Below, in pieces: positions 36,436-43,973 of a stretch of DNA of 64,000 bases (the first letter of the stretch is position 1; the number at the start of each line of letters is the position of its first letter). This DNA is from Streptomyces pseudovenezuelae (lineage in GTDB: Bacteria > Actinomycetota > Actinomycetes > Streptomycetales > Streptomycetaceae), in contig NZ_JARXVH010000007.1 of assembly GCF_029892565.1 (NCBI RefSeq), positions 526,602 to 590,601 of the forward strand, in the 5' to 3' direction. The notes beneath the pieces were generated by a model. That model did not search any database, was not told the origin of the DNA, and worked only from the letters and a program-made list of their open reading frames with translations. A program made the translations under genes and the position numbers.

Positions 36436-36671
36436 CCTTCGCCGCCCCCGTCGGACCCACGCCTTTCGCCAGTATCCGCCGGCGCACCGACAACGGGCGT
36501 GGCGGGAGGTGAGGATGACGACCGTCGTCTTCAACTGCCGCCGTCTCAATCACCGTCAGGGACACCTATTCGGGGACGTGGCTGACGCCCCGGCGCCGTG
36601 CACACAATTGCTCGCGTAGCTGCGCGCCGCCGATCCTGGCATCCCTGGTTGGACACGAGTGAGGCCACAAG
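36436..36671. other. intergenic region before the P450 cluster
   Basis: About 240 bases with lower coding character and no recognised gene. It should contain the promoter of the P450 gene at 36672. No repeats or dyads stand out. Confidence 0.4.
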
Positions 36672-37940
36672 ATGGCATTGCAAGTGGCAGAGGGAGACGA
36701 AACTCCCATTGCCTACGGCACGGAACAGCAGGACTCTGTCCGCTTTCCCGAATCTCCTGGATCTCCTGGATCTCCTGAACTTCCTGACTCCTCTTCGTTC
36801 ATCGATGTCAGCGCGCCCTCTTTCCGTTTCGACGACCGTCGATTACGCGCGGCTCGTGCCGAGGGCCAACTCCTGGACTGTGTTTACGGTCCCGTCGTCT
36901 GCGATCACGCGACCGTCGGACGGCTGTTGCGGCAGCCGACGCTGGTGCACGATCCCTGGCGGCAGCTTCGGTGCTCCGGGGTGACGGACCACGCGATCGG
37001 GTCATGGTTCGCTTCTTTGCTCATCTTCTCCCGGGCCGAGGATCACGACGCGCTACGGCAGAGCATGCGTCCCCTCCTTCGCGGTCCGGCCTTCGATCCG
37101 TCCTTCGCCGCCGCGCAGGCGCTCGCCGCCACCGCCGAACTCGACGGTGAGTGCGAGTTCGTGGCGGACGTGGCCGACTCGATCGTGCTCGCGCAGGCGG
37201 CGCGGTTGCTCGACATCGACGGGGAGACCTATCGCGAAATCGCGCAGCCGGTGCAGGATTTGGCGCTCATTCACCGGTTGATGCCGTTGGAGACGCTCGC
37301 GCAGGCGAAGGCCGCGGTCGAGCAGGTGCAGGACTTCCTCGGTCGACTGGCCCGCAGGGAAGGCGTCTTGGCGGCCGAGCGCACGGACTGGACGCGCTCC
37401 AGGATGTCGCTCCTCATCGGGTTCGAGCCGTATCGGCTGGCGCTGGGACAGATGGTGGCCGTGCTGGCGGACCATCCACGGGCCTGGTCCGCGGCGGCCG
37501 ACGACGAGACGATCGCCGAGTCCGCGGTACGGGAGCTGCTGCGGTGGATGCCGACTGCGCCGATCCAAATCCGGTTCACCGAAAGGCCGTTGACCCTGGC
37601 CGACCGGACACTGGAACCCGGCCGACCAGTACTCCTGTGCGCGGTGCAGGCCAACCGCGACGCCGAACCGGACGGTGACATCTACCGCCCACTGCGCGTA
37701 CCGTCCCGGCCCCACCTCAGCTTCGGCGCCGGCCTTCACTACTGCATAGGCGCCACGGCCTCCGAGCGCCAACTCGCCGCCGTGTTGTGCGCATTGGCGG
37801 CGAGATTTCGCGTACCGGAATTGACCGGCGAGGTGCGTTGGGGCCCACCGTCCGGAGTGCAGGGGCCGGTCGAGGTGCCGGTCCGTCTGACTCGACGTCC
37901 GCGCGCCTCATGGAAAGACGGGCCATGCCCATCGCTCTAG
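36672..37940 (+). CDS. cytochrome P450 with atypical I helix
   Basis: A 422-residue P450. The haem loop is FGAGLHYCIGA (Cys near residue 358), the ExxR pair is in ESAVRELLR, and EDHDALRQSMRPLL fits the C-helix. The I-helix region reads SLLIGFEPYRLALGQ, where normal P450s have the acid-Thr pair for oxygen activation; here it is absent. The N-terminus has three copies of a nine-base repeat (36753-36779) coding SPG. The gene overlaps the next one by 16 bases. It may use an unusual oxygen-activation route or catalyse a non-hydroxylation reaction. Confidence 0.85.
   Translation: MALQVAEGDETPIAYGTEQQDSVRFPESPGSPGSPELPDSSSFIDVSAPSFRFDDRRLRAARAEGQLLDCVYGPVVCDHATVGRLLRQPTLVHDPWRQLRCSGVTDHAIGSWFASLLIFSRAEDHDALRQSMRPLLRGPAFDPSFAAAQALAATAELDGECEFVADVADSIVLAQAARLLDIDGETYREIAQPVQDLALIHRLMPLETLAQAKAAVEQVQDFLGRLARREGVLAAERTDWTRSRMSLLIGFEPYRLALGQMVAVLADHPRAWSAAADDETIAESAVRELLRWMPTAPIQIRFTERPLTLADRTLEPGRPVLLCAVQANRDAEPDGDIYRPLRVPSRPHLSFGAGLHYCIGATASERQLAAVLCALAARFRVPELTGEVRWGPPSGVQGPVEVPVRLTRRPRASWKDGPCPSL
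36753..36779 (+). repeat. 9-bp tandem repeat in P450 gene
   Basis: TCTCCTGGA repeated at 36753-36761 and 36762-36770, with a last copy TCTCCTGAA at 36771-36779. It is in frame, encoding a Ser-Pro-Gly stretch. Confidence 0.8.
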
Positions 37941-38494
37941 TGTCCCATTGCCTGCTGAATCAGAACGCGAAAGTCAGTGACGGAGCCATCTGTCCCGGAA
38001 TCGTCTCACCGGTGATCGACCTGCTCCGGGAACGAGGCTTTCGTATTCTGCAGATGCCCTGCCCGGAATTCACCTTCGCCGGACCGGATCGCTGGTGGCA
38101 GTCGAAGGAGCAGTACGACACCCCGACGTACCGCGAACACTGCCGTGAGCTCGCGCGGGCGGTCGTGGACGAGATGGTCGTAAACCCGTTGGCCGTAGAC
38201 CCGTCGGCCGTAGACCCGTCGGCCCCCGGCACCGAGGTCGTCGTCATCGGGATCGACGGGAGTCCCTCCAGCGGGGTCGACCTGGTCACGAGTGCCCCCG
38301 GCTGGCGTGGTGAGCCGGGGCGGGCCGACGCGTGGACGGTGGTACCCGGACGCGGTGTGTGGATCGAGGAGTTGGAGGCCGAGTTCCGTTCACGCGGACT
38401 GCGGCCGCCGCGCATGGTGGGCGTCGGGATGGATCTGCCCGGCGCGACGCCGGATTCGCTGCGGCTCGACCTGGAGAGCGGGTTGGCGGGATGA
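37925..38494 (+). CDS. TudS-related (DUF523-like) putative desulfidase
   Basis: A 189-residue protein. The start IALVSHCLLNQNAKVSDGA and MPCPEFTFAGPDRWW, with QYDTPTYREHC, closely fit the CD3072-type TudS-related desulfidase family. TudS uses a 4Fe-4S cluster held by three cysteines to remove sulfur from thiouracil. Here the usual SPSCG motif reads SPSSG (in IGIDGSPSSGVDLV), so one expected ligand is Ser. Cys9 and Cys46 remain. The enzyme may be altered or use another cysteine. It overlaps the preceding P450 gene by 16 bases and the next by four. Confidence 0.72.
   Translation: MPIALVSHCLLNQNAKVSDGAICPGIVSPVIDLLRERGFRILQMPCPEFTFAGPDRWWQSKEQYDTPTYREHCRELARAVVDEMVVNPLAVDPSAVDPSAPGTEVVVIGIDGSPSSGVDLVTSAPGWRGEPGRADAWTVVPGRGVWIEELEAEFRSRGLRPPRMVGVGMDLPGATPDSLRLDLESGLAG
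38180..38224 (+). repeat. 15-bp tandem repeat in TudS-related gene
   Basis: Three in-frame units: GTAAACCCGTTGGCC (38180-38194), then GTAGACCCGTCGGCC twice (38195-38224). They encode VNPLA and VDPSA twice. The two last units are identical, which implies recent duplication. Confidence 0.85.
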
Positions 38495-38895
38495 GCGCGG
38501 CGCCCGAGATCGCGGACGGCGCCGCTCCGGACAGTCGTGGCGGGCGGGTCGCCGTGGTCGCGGCGGAACTGGTCGGCGCACCGGGCGTGTTGGACGTACT
38601 CGCCCACGCCGGCTACGGAGTGATCGCACTCCCCGCCACACCCAACCCCACCCTTCTGCGATGCGCGGTCATCGACGCACACCAATACGCGGCACGTGGC
38701 TACGCCGTGCGGAAGGTCGGCGTACACCGGGAGGACGTGCGCGGGGAGTGCGACGACGACGGCCTCCACCGCAGCGAATGGAACGCGCTCGCGAGGGCGC
38801 TTCGACTCACCGCCCTCGCTGTCCCCGAGTGCCTCGTGAGCGTCGATTCCGGGCCCGAACCGCTGGACCACCTGCGGAAGTTCCTGAACTCCTGA
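38491..38895 (+). CDS. hypothetical protein of P450 cluster
   Basis: A 134-residue protein. I recognise no family. The sequence alternates strands and helices (GRVAVVAAELVGAPGVLDVL, GYGVIALPATPNP, RALRLTALAVPECLV), suggesting a small Rossmann-like fold. It starts with an ATGA overlap after the TudS-related gene, so it is the third gene of the P450 operon. Confidence 0.65.
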   Translation: MSAAPEIADGAAPDSRGGRVAVVAAELVGAPGVLDVLAHAGYGVIALPATPNPTLLRCAVIDAHQYAARGYAVRKVGVHREDVRGECDDDGLHRSEWNALARALRLTALAVPECLVSVDSGPEPLDHLRKFLNS

Positions 38896-38966
38896 CCGTC
38901 ACCGAGACCCGACACGGCCGATCCCCACGTGCCTGATCATGCGACACCGCCGACAGGAGTCCGCCG

Positions 38967-40211
38967 ATGACCGACAGCTCGCCCACCGTCCCCCTCTTCA
39001 GCGTCCCGATCGAGGACCCGAGGTTCTACGTCGCCGATCCGTGGCCGACGTTCGCCCGGATGCGGGAGCACGCGCCCTTCTACTACTACGAGCCCCTCGA
39101 CACCTTCGTGGTGACCCGGCACGCCGACATCCGGGCCATCGCCGGTCTGCCGGAGACCTTCGTCAGCTCCAGGGGCCTCTTCCTCAACGACGTCAAGTAC
39201 CAGGCGCAGGCGGGCGATGAGTTGATCACCGACAGCTTCTTCCCCGAGGGCGGTGAGCAGGTCGGTACGACGGACCCGCCGCGCCATGCGGAGTTGCGCC
39301 GCGTGATGGCGCCGGCGTTCTCGGCGGAGGCGATGGGGCGGGTGCGGGAATCGTTGACGCGGGACGTGCGTGGGCTGGTGGACGGAATCACCCCGGACCA
39401 GGTGGTCGACTGGGTTTCCTACGCCGACCTGGTGCCGATCAACGCCGCGATCCGCCTGATCGGGCTGCCCCACACGGAGTTGGAGCGCGTCCGGTTCTGG
39501 AGCGACGAGTTGGAGAAGCTGGCCGGTGACCTGACGTTCGAGGAACTGCGCGCAGCGGCGGCCGAGTTCCGGAGTCTGCAGCGGTTCATCGTCGAGAGTC
39601 TGGAGGGCAAGCGCCGGGGGCCCGGCGACGGCGACCTCCTCACCGTCCTGCTGACCGCGGAACTCGACGACAAGGGCGTGTCCGAGGCCAACGTCGTCAT
39701 GTTCGCCATGACCATGCTCGCCGCCGGCAACGACACGACCCGCTCCCTGCTATCCGGCCTGGTCCATCACCTGGGCCGGCACCCCGACCAGTGGGAGCTG
39801 CTCCGCCGGGACCGTTCGCTGATCCCGGCGGCGATCGAGGAGACCCTGCGCTACGTCACACCGGCCCGGGCGATGCTGCGGACCGCGACGGAGGACGTCG
39901 AGATCGGCGGTCGGCCGATCCGCGCCGGACAGCACGTGTACCTGATGTACATGGCGGCCAACCGGGACGAGTCCGTGTTCCCCGACGCCCACCGGTACGA
40001 CGTCACCCGGGGCGAGAGCGTCAAGCACCTGGCGTTCGGCGCCGGCATCCACCACTGCATGGGAGCCCGCCTCGTCCGCACCGAAGCCCCGATCGTCCTC
40101 GACGCCCTGCTCGACCGTTTCACGGGCGTGAAGCCGGCCGGCGAGCCCACCCCGGTCCTGAACCACATCCGCAACGGCTGGACCGGCATGCCCGTGGTCT
40201 TCACCACCTGA
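38967..40211 (+). CDS. cytochrome P450
   Basis: A 414-residue P450 with normal signatures: I-helix MLAAGNDTTRSLL with the acid-Thr pair, ExxR in EETLRYV, and the haem loop FGAGIHHCMGARL (Cys near residue 365). AGGAG lies eight bases before ATG 38967. No ferredoxin or ferredoxin reductase gene is visible nearby, so redox partners must come from elsewhere. It follows the first P450 operon by 71 bases. Confidence 0.92.
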   Translation: MTDSSPTVPLFSVPIEDPRFYVADPWPTFARMREHAPFYYYEPLDTFVVTRHADIRAIAGLPETFVSSRGLFLNDVKYQAQAGDELITDSFFPEGGEQVGTTDPPRHAELRRVMAPAFSAEAMGRVRESLTRDVRGLVDGITPDQVVDWVSYADLVPINAAIRLIGLPHTELERVRFWSDELEKLAGDLTFEELRAAAAEFRSLQRFIVESLEGKRRGPGDGDLLTVLLTAELDDKGVSEANVVMFAMTMLAAGNDTTRSLLSGLVHHLGRHPDQWELLRRDRSLIPAAIEETLRYVTPARAMLRTATEDVEIGGRPIRAGQHVYLMYMAANRDESVFPDAHRYDVTRGESVKHLAFGAGIHHCMGARLVRTEAPIVLDALLDRFTGVKPAGEPTPVLNHIRNGWTGMPVVFTT

Positions 40212-40241
40212 GCCCAGTCGGCCAGCCCGTCCCTGCCGCGC

Positions 40242-40829
40242 TCAAGTCGGCCTTTGACCGTCGGCAAAGTGCACCAGCACCATCTCCACCAACGCCTCGA
40301 CATCGCCCTCCACCATCGGCTCCCCCGTCATCCCCATCCGATGGAGCAGCCCCCCGACCACCACGTCGATGAAGAACAACACCCGGTGTTCCGGCTCGCC
40401 GAGTGCGTCCTGGAGGGCGAGGCGGTACGGGTCCTGCAAGCGGGTGGCGAGGATCTCGCGGAGGGCCGGATCGCTGACGGCGTCGCTGAAGACGCCGGCG
40501 AAGGCGTCGCCCACCCCGGGTTCGCCGATCTTCGCCGCGATCCAACGGATGGCGGAGGACATGAGCTCGGCTCGACTGACCGCCTCCAACGGCGCCGGGC
40601 CGAACGCGTCCAGGAGGCAGTCCACGATCAGCTCGCCCTTCGACGGCCAGCGCCGGTAGACCGTCGACTTCGCGACGCCGGCCGCGGTGGCGATGCGCTC
40701 GACGGTGGCGCGGGCGTAGCCCAGTTCCTGCACGGTGCTCAGCGTCGCGGCGAAGACCGTCGCGTTGACGCCGGTGCGGGGGCGACCGGGGGGCCTGCCG
40801 GGGGGTTTGGCGGATGTGGTCGGAGCCAT
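40242..40829 (-). CDS. TetR family transcriptional regulator
   Basis: A 195-residue repressor-like protein with a Pro/Arg/Gly-rich N-terminus (KPPGRPPGRPRTG). The helix-turn-helix follows (YARATVERIATAAGVAKSTV, then YRRWPSKGELI). It is convergent with the P450 gene and divergent from the esterase gene. The palindromes at 40853-40870 lie in its divergent promoter and are likely its binding site. Confidence 0.88.
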   Translation of the reverse strand: MAPTTSAKPPGRPPGRPRTGVNATVFAATLSTVQELGYARATVERIATAAGVAKSTVYRRWPSKGELIVDCLLDAFGPAPLEAVSRAELMSSAIRWIAAKIGEPGVGDAFAGVFSDAVSDPALREILATRLQDPYRLALQDALGEPEHRVLFFIDVVVGGLLHRMGMTGEPMVEGDVEALVEMVLVHFADGQRPT

Positions 40830-40852
40830 TCCCAGAGGGTATCCGGTTTCGC

Positions 40853-40870
40853 TACCTTTGGTATCGATAC
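40853..40870. promoter_or_regulatory. palindromes between TetR and esterase genes
   Basis: TACC-ttt-GGTA (40853-40863) partly overlaps the perfect palindrome GTATCGATAC (40861-40870). Both are between the divergent starts at 40829 and 40927. Binding by the TetR protein is inferred. Confidence 0.5.
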
Positions 40871-40926
40871 TTGAGGTCGCGAAACTCTCTGGGCGCGGCA
40901 TGGGACGACATGAGCGAGGAGCCGAC

Positions 40927-41904
40927 ATGAGCGAGGTCACTGCTGTCGAGCGGCCGCCCGAGCCGGACTGGCCGGCGATGACCGCCGAGGAACTGGTCGC
41001 CTACCGCGACGCCGAGAACCGCTTCCGGGCGTCCAGCGCCGCGCGGCCGTTCACCGGCGATCCGGATCCCGGCGCCACGATGGAGTGGCAGACCGTGGCG
41101 TTGCCCGGCCGCGCGCTCCCGGTCCGGGTGTACCGGCCGGTCGCCGGGCCCTACGGCGAGGGCAGTGAGGGCAACCGCGACGGCGTAGGCCGCCCCGGCC
41201 TCCCCCTCGTACTCCACATCCACGGCGGCGCCTTCGTAGGTACGGCCGTACAGAGCGACTGGGTCAACAGTCACCTCGCCGCCCAACTCCCCGCAGTCGT
41301 CGTCTCCGTAGAGCACCGCCTCCTCGACCAGGACACCCCCCTGTCGGCGGCCGTCGAGGACGGCTGGGACGTGCTCCAGCATGTGGTGCGGCACGCCCCG
41401 CAGTGGGGCGTCGATCCGGCTCGGACCGCCGTCTTCGGGGAGAGCTGCGGCGGGTTGATCAGTGCGCTGGCGGCGATCCGGGCCAGGGAGACCGACCTGC
41501 ACCTCACCGCGCAGGTGCTGGTCAACCCCGCTGTGGATGTGACCGAGGCGATGCTCGACCACGACTCCGTCACCGAACACCCCCGCACCCCGACCCTCGG
41601 CTTGCCTCAACTGCGCCTGTTCCAGCGGCTCGCCGTTCCCCCGGGGACCGACCCTCGCGCGCTCTCACCCCTGTACGCCGACGACCTCGACGGGCTGGCG
41701 CCGGCGCTCGTCGTGGTGCCGACCCACGACCCCGTGGCCGATCACGGTCGCCGTTACGCCGAACGCCTGCGAGCGGGCGGGACGCCGACGCGGCTCACCG
41801 AGTACCCGGGCGCGGGGCACGCGTTTCTCAGCGTGCCGGGGCTGGCCCCGCAGGCCGCGGCCGCGCGGGCGGAGATCCTCGACTTCCTGCGGGCCGCCCT
41901 GTGA
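40927..41904 (+). CDS. alpha/beta hydrolase, hormone-sensitive-lipase-like esterase
   Basis: A 325-residue hydrolase. The oxyanion-hole motif is LHIHGGAFVG (about residues 95-104), the nucleophile motif is FGESCGGLI, the acid is in VVPTHDPVADH and the His in PGAGHAFLSV. ATG 40927 has GAGGAG six bases upstream. It would cleave small ester substrates. It is followed by an NAD(P)-binding protein in a GTGA overlap. Confidence 0.9.
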   Translation: MSEVTAVERPPEPDWPAMTAEELVAYRDAENRFRASSAARPFTGDPDPGATMEWQTVALPGRALPVRVYRPVAGPYGEGSEGNRDGVGRPGLPLVLHIHGGAFVGTAVQSDWVNSHLAAQLPAVVVSVEHRLLDQDTPLSAAVEDGWDVLQHVVRHAPQWGVDPARTAVFGESCGGLISALAAIRARETDLHLTAQVLVNPAVDVTEAMLDHDSVTEHPRTPTLGLPQLRLFQRLAVPPGTDPRALSPLYADDLDGLAPALVVVPTHDPVADHGRRYAERLRAGGTPTRLTEYPGAGHAFLSVPGLAPQAAAARAEILDFLRAAL

Positions 41905-42749
41905 AGCGCGTCGGTGTCATCGGAGTCGGCGAGATCGGCCGGGCCGTCGTGACGGGCCTGTGCGAGGGGGAGGGCAGCTCGGACGACAGATCGGACGACA
42001 GGTCGGATGTCCGGTCGGACGACAGATCGGACGTCAGGCCGGACGACAGGTCGGACGTCAAGTCACCGGCGGTTTTCCTCTCCCCCCGCGGAGCCCGCAT
42101 CACCGCCGAACTGGCCGCGCGCTACGCGGACGTGGCGGTCTGCGCCGACAACCAGGAGGTGGTGGACCGTTCCGAGGTGGTGATGATCGCCGTACGCCGA
42201 CAGGACCGGCACGAGGCGCTGGCCGGCTTGCGGGTGGGCGGCGACAAGGTCGTGGTCAATGTGATGGCGGGCGTCGGCAACGACGACCTGCGCCGGACGC
42301 TCGCCACCGACGCCCCGCTCGTACGGGCCATCCCGCTGCCCGCCGTACGCGAACGCCGTTCCGTCACGGTGACGTACCCCTCGCATCCGGCGGTGAACTC
42401 CCTCTTCGAGGACTTGGGCGGGGTGCTCCCGGCCGCGGACGAGGCGGCCTTCAACGTCTTCTCCGCGCTGACGGGAACCCTGACCACCCACTACTGGTAC
42501 CTCGCCACGCTCACGTCCTGGGCCGTCGCCCACGGCATCCCCTCCGACGAGGCGGACGGCTACGTCCGCAGCCTCTTCCAGGGAGTCGGCCGCGCCCTGA
42601 GCGACGGGACCCGCACCCTGCACCAGCTCGCGGCCGACCACGAGACCCCGAACGGGAGCAACGAACGCATCCGCACTACCTGGTTCGACGGGGCCAACGG
42701 CGGCGCCCTCAACCAGGCCCTCGATGACCTTCTGGCCGACCTGAACTAG
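41901..42749 (+). CDS. pyrroline-5-carboxylate-reductase-like NAD(P)-binding protein with repeat insert
   Basis: A 282-residue protein. The N-terminal Rossmann loop is VGVIGVGEIGRAVVTGL, followed by an insert of about 28 residues (SDDR/SDVR repeats, 41979-42062) before the next strand. The remainder (VVVNVMAGVGNDDLRRTL, PLVRAIPLPAVRERR and HYWYLATLTSWAVAHGIP) resembles the ProC/P5CR family. Its position next to P450s and an esterase suggests a role in secondary metabolism rather than proline synthesis, which is inferred. It is convergent with the MpaB gene. Confidence 0.75.
   Translation: MKRVGVIGVGEIGRAVVTGLCEGEGSSDDRSDDRSDVRSDDRSDVRPDDRSDVKSPAVFLSPRGARITAELAARYADVAVCADNQEVVDRSEVVMIAVRRQDRHEALAGLRVGGDKVVVNVMAGVGNDDLRRTLATDAPLVRAIPLPAVRERRSVTVTYPSHPAVNSLFEDLGGVLPAADEAAFNVFSALTGTLTTHYWYLATLTSWAVAHGIPSDEADGYVRSLFQGVGRALSDGTRTLHQLAADHETPNGSNERIRTTWFDGANGGALNQALDDLLADLN
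41979..42062 (+). repeat. 12-bp tandem repeat (7 units) inside the ProC-like gene
   Basis: Seven in-frame units of 12 bases with consensus TCGGACGACAGR, from 41979 to 42062, coding SDDR, SDDR, SDVR, SDDR, SDVR, PDDR and SDVK. The units show point changes, so the array is not a very recent single event. It lies between the first strand-helix unit and the second strand of the Rossmann fold, likely forming a flexible charged loop. Confidence 0.9.
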
Positions 42750-42781
42750 CCCCGAGGTGACCGTGCGTACCCATCAGCGCG

Positions 42782-43723
42782 TCATGGCGGGGGCGGCAGG
42801 TTCCGCGACGGTGTCTCCACCGGTGGCACCGACAGCCCGCGGGTACGACGCCAAGCCGCCCGGGCCCGCGGGTGGTAACGCCGCTCGAACGGCACCAGGT
42901 GCCAACCCAGCGCGACCGTGCGGCCCAGCAGCCACAGGGCGACGGCGCTCCGGCGGGACCAGCGGTAGCCCAGGCGTGCCCGTATCGTCGGCGGGTACAT
43001 CCCGACGGTGAGCCAGACCATGGGACGCGTCGCGGGGACGCGCAGCACCTTCCACAGGGCGTCCGGGAGCCGGCGTAGAGCGGGCGGTTTGGCGAGATCG
43101 CGGATGTCCAGCACGGCGCGCGTCGGCCAGTTGTCTTCCAGGACCTCGGCGCACATCCGGTCGAAGTAGGCGCAGAAGTCAGGCCAGTTCGCCGGGGCGG
43201 GGCGGTCGCTGACCCCGTAGAGCCGGTACCACTGCAGGCTCTCGGCGTAGAGCTGCTCCTTCTGTTCCGTCGTCAGTGGGCGGCCGAAGTACTGGCAGAC
43301 GAGGACGGGGATCATGATGAAGGTCGCGTGGGCCCAGAAGAAGGTGTCGGGGTCGAGTGCGTGGTAGGGGCGGCCGTGGCGGTCCACGCCCTTGATGCCG
43401 AGGTGGTAGTCGCGGACCTGGCGGGCGGTGCGGGCCGCGTCCGGGCCGTCGTAGACCACTCCGGCGATCGGGTAGAGCGAGCGGAACAGCCTCTCCCAGC
43501 GCTCCTCGAAGAACCGTGAGTGCTCCTGTACGCCGGCGCCGAGACCGGGGTGCATGTTCTGCATCGACCCGGCCCACAGACTCAGCAGCAGGCTCCGCCA
43601 GTCGCTGAAGTACCGCCAGGCGAGCGACGACGGGCCCAGGGGCTCGGGCGGGGCGGGTGAGTTGAGCGGGTTCGGTGTCAACGGAGGTGCCTGTGGGTCA
43701 TCTGCCCAGCCTCTCGCTCTCAC
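42782..43723 (-). CDS. MpaB/DUF2236 family oxygenase-like protein
   Basis: A 313-residue protein of the DUF2236/MpaB family (latex-clearing-protein-like). SSLAWRYFSDWRSLLLSLWA, SMQNMHPGLGAGVQEHSRFF and DPDTFFWAHATFIMI are typical. Family members bind haem b through conserved histidines and act as oxygenases; the substrate is unknown. The start is uncertain: GTG 43723 is used, and ATG 43777 and GTG 43837 are in frame. It is convergent with the ProC-like gene and probably ends the accessory cluster. Confidence 0.75.
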   Translation of the reverse strand: MRARGWADDPQAPPLTPNPLNSPAPPEPLGPSSLAWRYFSDWRSLLLSLWAGSMQNMHPGLGAGVQEHSRFFEERWERLFRSLYPIAGVVYDGPDAARTARQVRDYHLGIKGVDRHGRPYHALDPDTFFWAHATFIMIPVLVCQYFGRPLTTEQKEQLYAESLQWYRLYGVSDRPAPANWPDFCAYFDRMCAEVLEDNWPTRAVLDIRDLAKPPALRRLPDALWKVLRVPATRPMVWLTVGMYPPTIRARLGYRWSRRSAVALWLLGRTVALGWHLVPFERRYHPRARAAWRRTRGLSVPPVETPSRNLPPPP

Positions 43724-43802
43724 CGCGCCCGCACAATGAGCTTGCCGGGTCCGGGCATTGAGACGCCGGGCCTCCATGGACCGGGACCCGGCGCTCTCCT
43801 CA

Positions 43803-43973
43803 TCACCTGCACTGCGTACTACGGACACACGGCACATGAGCCGTGCCCGTGCCCTCCGTCCGTACGCCCAGGCCGGAGCCGGGGATCGTCAGGGCGATCC
43901 CCGTCAGCACCGCCGCGACCAGCAGGGCGGCCAGCGCCCCCGCCGTGGTCGCGGACGGTCGCTCCGGGCGCAC
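43803..43973 (-). CDS. small membrane peptide in ECF sigma operon
   Basis: A 56-residue reading frame from a GTG immediately after the CU044_5270 stop (TGAGTG). It contains one transmembrane segment (AGALAALLVAAVLTGIAL, about residues 11-28) and a short C-terminal tail with Cys. No known family is recognised. Placement directly behind the sigma/CU044_5270 pair on the same strand suggests it is translated by reinitiation. Confidence 0.5.
   Translation of the reverse strand: MRPERPSATTAGALAALLVAAVLTGIALTIPGSGLGVRTEGTGTAHVPCVRSTQCR

Noticed and set aside
41979..42062. Regular short repeats resembling a CRISPR array
   Set aside because: Units are only 12 bases, have no spacers, and are in frame inside a protein-coding gene.
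36672..43723. Assignment of the P450 group to a known antibiotic cluster
   Set aside because: No scaffold-forming enzyme, resistance gene or transporter is visible, so no compound class can be named.
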